Positions 61,463-64,000 of a stretch of 64,000 nucleotides of DNA are shown here, piece by piece (the first letter of the stretch is position 1; each line of letters begins with the position of its first letter). Where the stretch lies: positions 65,952,286 through 66,016,285 of the forward strand of contig CM067086.1 of assembly GCA_034008185.1 (NCBI GenBank). The letters are read 5' to 3'. Below the pieces are notes generated by a model. It was given only the letters and a program-made list of their open reading frames with translations, had not been told where the DNA came from and made no database searches. The translations under genes were made by a program, and so were the position numbers. The DNA is from Gorsachius magnificus. Lineage: Eukaryota; Chordata; Aves; Pelecaniformes; Ardeidae.

Positions 61463-63167
61463 GTAACTGCCCAATTCCTGAAGGCCCCGGGGGGGAGAGA
61501 CGATCTCGTTCCTGTCTCTTGCTTCCTCAGGAGTTTCTGTAGCAGCCACTGCTGCATGAGATACTGGGATGGATTTATGGCCTTGCTTGGTCTGGCGAAT
61601 ACTTTGGGGTTTGCCTGTCTTGAGAACTGGCTATATGACACTCTTTGATGCCCTGAGTTTTGAAGTGATTGATTTATAACTCTAAATGTAAGCATATATA
61701 TACACACACACACATATATACAGTTTGTATGTATATAGTATGTATGTATATGTATAACAAAATCTATATGCACTTTTTATAAGAGTGACTTCATAGAATC
61801 TAGCGGAAATCAGTGTAGCGTGGGAGTAAAGATGGTCACATACGCACTAAGAAATTAAAAATGTAGTTGAAGAAATCCAATATTAGGCTTCCTATCTTTC
61901 CTTGTTATTCCTGCGCTAGTTCTTGGATGTGTAAATGTAAACTAAATAGTTGCCGTTACCTTTTTGTTAATTAAAAATAAATGGTAAACCAGAAAGCAAG
62001 CCCTCTCAAAATGAACTCAAGGGGTAAGGCTTATATATTGAGTATGGTTTAAGTTCATATTCTCTTGTTCCTTTCTGTAGTCTGTTAGTCTTTGTAACAA
62101 AGACTACTCTTAAGGGTTGGTCTAATAACGGTCCTCTGAAACCACAAAACCCCTTGTTTGCCATTATAATGCCAATGTTTAAAAAAGGATGCAGACATCT
62201 CTGCCAGGTACCACTGGACCACTACTGCTGGACTCCCCAGCATCAATATATTCAACATAACATAGTGCTGTGTTGTTGTCAAAGTACAGACCTTACAGAA
62301 CTAAGAGGAGCAAAATCGCAGCCTCACCACTCCCTTTGTAACATTTTTCTCTTTAGTAAGATTTTTTTGGGGACTGCAAACAACTTTAGAAAAAGAAAGA
62401 ATGCAAGGCTTGATTATCGATTCACGATGTCTTCAATTAAAAATTCTGTGCAAACTTCTGCATATTTGTTCTGTGACTTTGGTTTATTGTTTAATGCATT
62501 AAATTTGTGAAAGTTAACTCCAGAAAACTTGAATTCCATATTTAACTATTTTTTAAGGGTTCTGTAGGCCTGGAACATGTTAAGCTTGTTAAACTTCAGT
62601 CAAGTATGGATTAACATTCTTAGTTTTGCCCTCAACTTTGTAATCAGCTGTAAGGTAAGTTTTCAAAGTCTTAAGAAGGCAATTAAACGCCCAGTTCTTG
62701 GAGAAATCAGTGCTAATTGAGTCCTTTGAAAAATTTGCTTTAGGTCCTGGAAAAAATGGCTTGACCGATAATATCTAAGGGTCAGTTCAGATGAGCGCAA
62801 GGCCTAGGTAGTTATCAGAGACTCAGGGTACTGTGCTGTGCTACCACCTGTGACTTTTTTTTTTTTTTTTCTCATGTTTAATAAGTTACTTAGACATAAT
62901 AAATGTAGGTACTTGCTGTATCGCACAGTATGTATTGTGTTTCAATTTAAAAAAAAAAAACAAACACTTTAATGACACTTTAATTTGGGGATTGAAAGTC
63001 CCAGTGGCTGTCCTTTCCATTCCTGAATGTTAACAAGTGCCGTGTCTTTCTGCAGCTGCATTGTAACTTGTGGCAGTGATGGAGATGTTAGGATTTGGGA
63101 AAACCTGGACGATGATGACCCAAAGTCCATTAATGTGGGAGAAAAGGCCTATTCATGTGCTCTAAAG
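61386..63167 (+). CDS. WDHD1: WDHD1 (And-1/Ctf4), first two coding exons, continues past the window
   Basis: Exon 61,386-61,462 (MPSAQKPMRYGHTEGHTDVC FDDTG) and exon 63,056-63,167 join in frame through a split serine codon (AG|C) to give 63 residues, ending phase 0 at the donor AAAG|GTACTG. The sequence is plainly the N-terminal first WD40 repeat of WDHD1 (CIVTCGSDGDVRIWENLDDD DPK…INVGEKAYSCALK). WDHD1 is the acidic, HMG-box replication-fork protein that links MCM helicase to DNA polymerase alpha. I chose the ATG in copy 3 of the tandem array because only that copy runs into an intact exon with a donor (GGGAG|GTAACT). The upstream non-coding exon and start site lie in the CpG island but are not resolved. 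Confidence 0.93.
61463..63055. other. WDHD1 intron
   Basis: AT-rich intron of about 1.6 kb with a TA/CA/GTAT microsatellite at 61,693-61,757. No other feature is recognised. Confidence 0.6.
61693..61757 (+). repeat. (TA)n(CA)n(GTAT)n microsatellite
   Basis: Simple-sequence run ATATATATACACACACACAC continuing into GTATGTATAT units. Confidence 0.9.
63056..63167 (+). CDS. WDHD1: WDHD1 second coding exon
   Basis: Acceptor TCTTTCTGCAG, 112 nt, one base in and phase 0 out. It encodes the GSDGDVRIW strand of the first WD40 repeat. Confidence 0.95.
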
Positions 63168-64000
63168 GTACTGTCGTTAACATAACTAAGTTGTGTCACA
63201 CTTTTTTGTTTCATGACTGTACAGGTGCTGGATTTTCAAGCTCAGGAGTGCTGCTCGTATGGGTAGCATTAAACATGTACTGGGATAATATACAGAAAAA
63301 GGCAAGAATAATGATATAGCACGTTTCAGTCTGATGCATGTTAAGTGTGTAGATCTTTGTCTTCAGATTTATGTGTGGAAAAGATAAATTGAATGCTGTT
63401 TAATGAGCGGCAGGTATTTAAATTTGAGCATATGTATGTATTCTATCTTTTATGTCTAAGTGAAAATATTAAAGCAGTATTTAAAACATAATTTTCTGAA
63501 ATACACAGAAATTTAATTGATTAGATGTGCCTATAGACTTTTTAATATTTTAACCAAATTAAATATTTTATATAAATCAAGAATACTTCTGACAATTTGT
63601 TTTACCCCAAATGGGATTGCAGAGGAATTATTCCTTATACTAAACTTCTGTAATATTTCTTTCCCTCCTATTCCTTCACATTCAGTTATACTCATTTCTG
63701 ACTTTGATCTCCTTTCTGAGAAACAAACCCAGCAGATTAACCTAATTATGCAGTGAACTTTTTAGGCTGTTTCAGTGTTTTCTCACAATGCAAGGTGAAA
63801 AAGTTTCCCAGCGTAAGATGTGATCATCAAGTATGAGGACAAAGAGTCAAGAGGTTGCTTTATGTGGGCCTGTTCTAAGGTTCAAGGAATTACAATCTGT
63901 ATTAGTCAAAAATTACTTGCACAAAGTCAGTCTCTGGTAATGCTTTTTTATAATCGCTTGGTATTTTGCTCTCCAAATTGTCGTTCAACACAAGGATGCC
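63168..64000. other. WDHD1 intron, continues past the window
   Basis: AT-rich. No further WD40 exon is seen before the right edge. Confidence 0.55.

Noticed and set aside
61171..61773. 200-codon minus-strand ORF with internal repeats
   Set aside because: It is the antisense shadow of the WDHD1 tandem array and the adjacent intron, which explains its repeated peptide.

Overview
The window is bird genomic DNA. It carries many CR1 LINE fragments ending in the (TCATAGAA)n / (ATTCTATG)n tail, a solo LTR of a family widespread in birds, CpG-island promoters, and the gene block DLGAP5–LGALS3–MAPK1IP1L–SOCS4–WDHD1 (syntenic to human 14q22, avian chromosome 5), seen here in the order DLGAP5(+) LGALS3(-) MAPK1IP1L(-) SOCS4(-) WDHD1(+). 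No bacterial feature, CRISPR array, tRNA or rRNA was recognised. Genes were read exon by exon from splice sites, phase and known protein family features, because most long ORFs in eukaryotic DNA of this kind are chance.

Layout. 0-5.6 kb: last five exons and 3'UTR of DLGAP5 (mitotic spindle protein). 5.6-7.3 kb: short gap between convergent genes, with a 516-bp solo LTR. 7.3-12.8 kb: LGALS3 (galectin-3), complete coding sequence in five exons (246 aa), with a likely non-coding first exon in a CpG island near 12.7 kb. 12.8-22 kb: intergenic, dominated by CR1 copies and two inverted TCC/GGA tracts. 22-34 kb: MAPK1IP1L, with a micro-exon, a large Pro/Gly-rich exon carrying an apparent one-base frameshift, and a CpG-island first exon near 34 kb. 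34.4-52 kb: gene-poor, with CR1 copies, AT-rich blocks and a recent 460-bp direct duplication. 52-60.5 kb: SOCS4, one coding exon (436 aa) plus a distant 5'UTR exon. 60.2-61 kb: CpG island that looks like a shared divergent promoter. 61-64 kb: start of WDHD1 (replication factor And-1/Ctf4), whose first coding exon and preceding intron lie in a threefold tandem array.

Most interesting points. (1) LGALS3 and its neighbour MAPK1IP1L share the same 5' gene architecture and N-terminal motif (micro-exon M...FS, phase-0 intron, LxDALP, then a Pro/Gly-rich exon with QGWP). This suggests the disordered N-terminal half of galectin-3 and MAPK1IP1L descend from one duplicated gene. (2) The WDHD1 start exon exists as three ~181-189 bp tandem copies, only the last of which is complete. 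(3) A one-base insertion-like frameshift disrupts the C-terminal third of MAPK1IP1L. (4) A 460-bp sequence is repeated 3.4 kb apart at about 98% identity with no indels.
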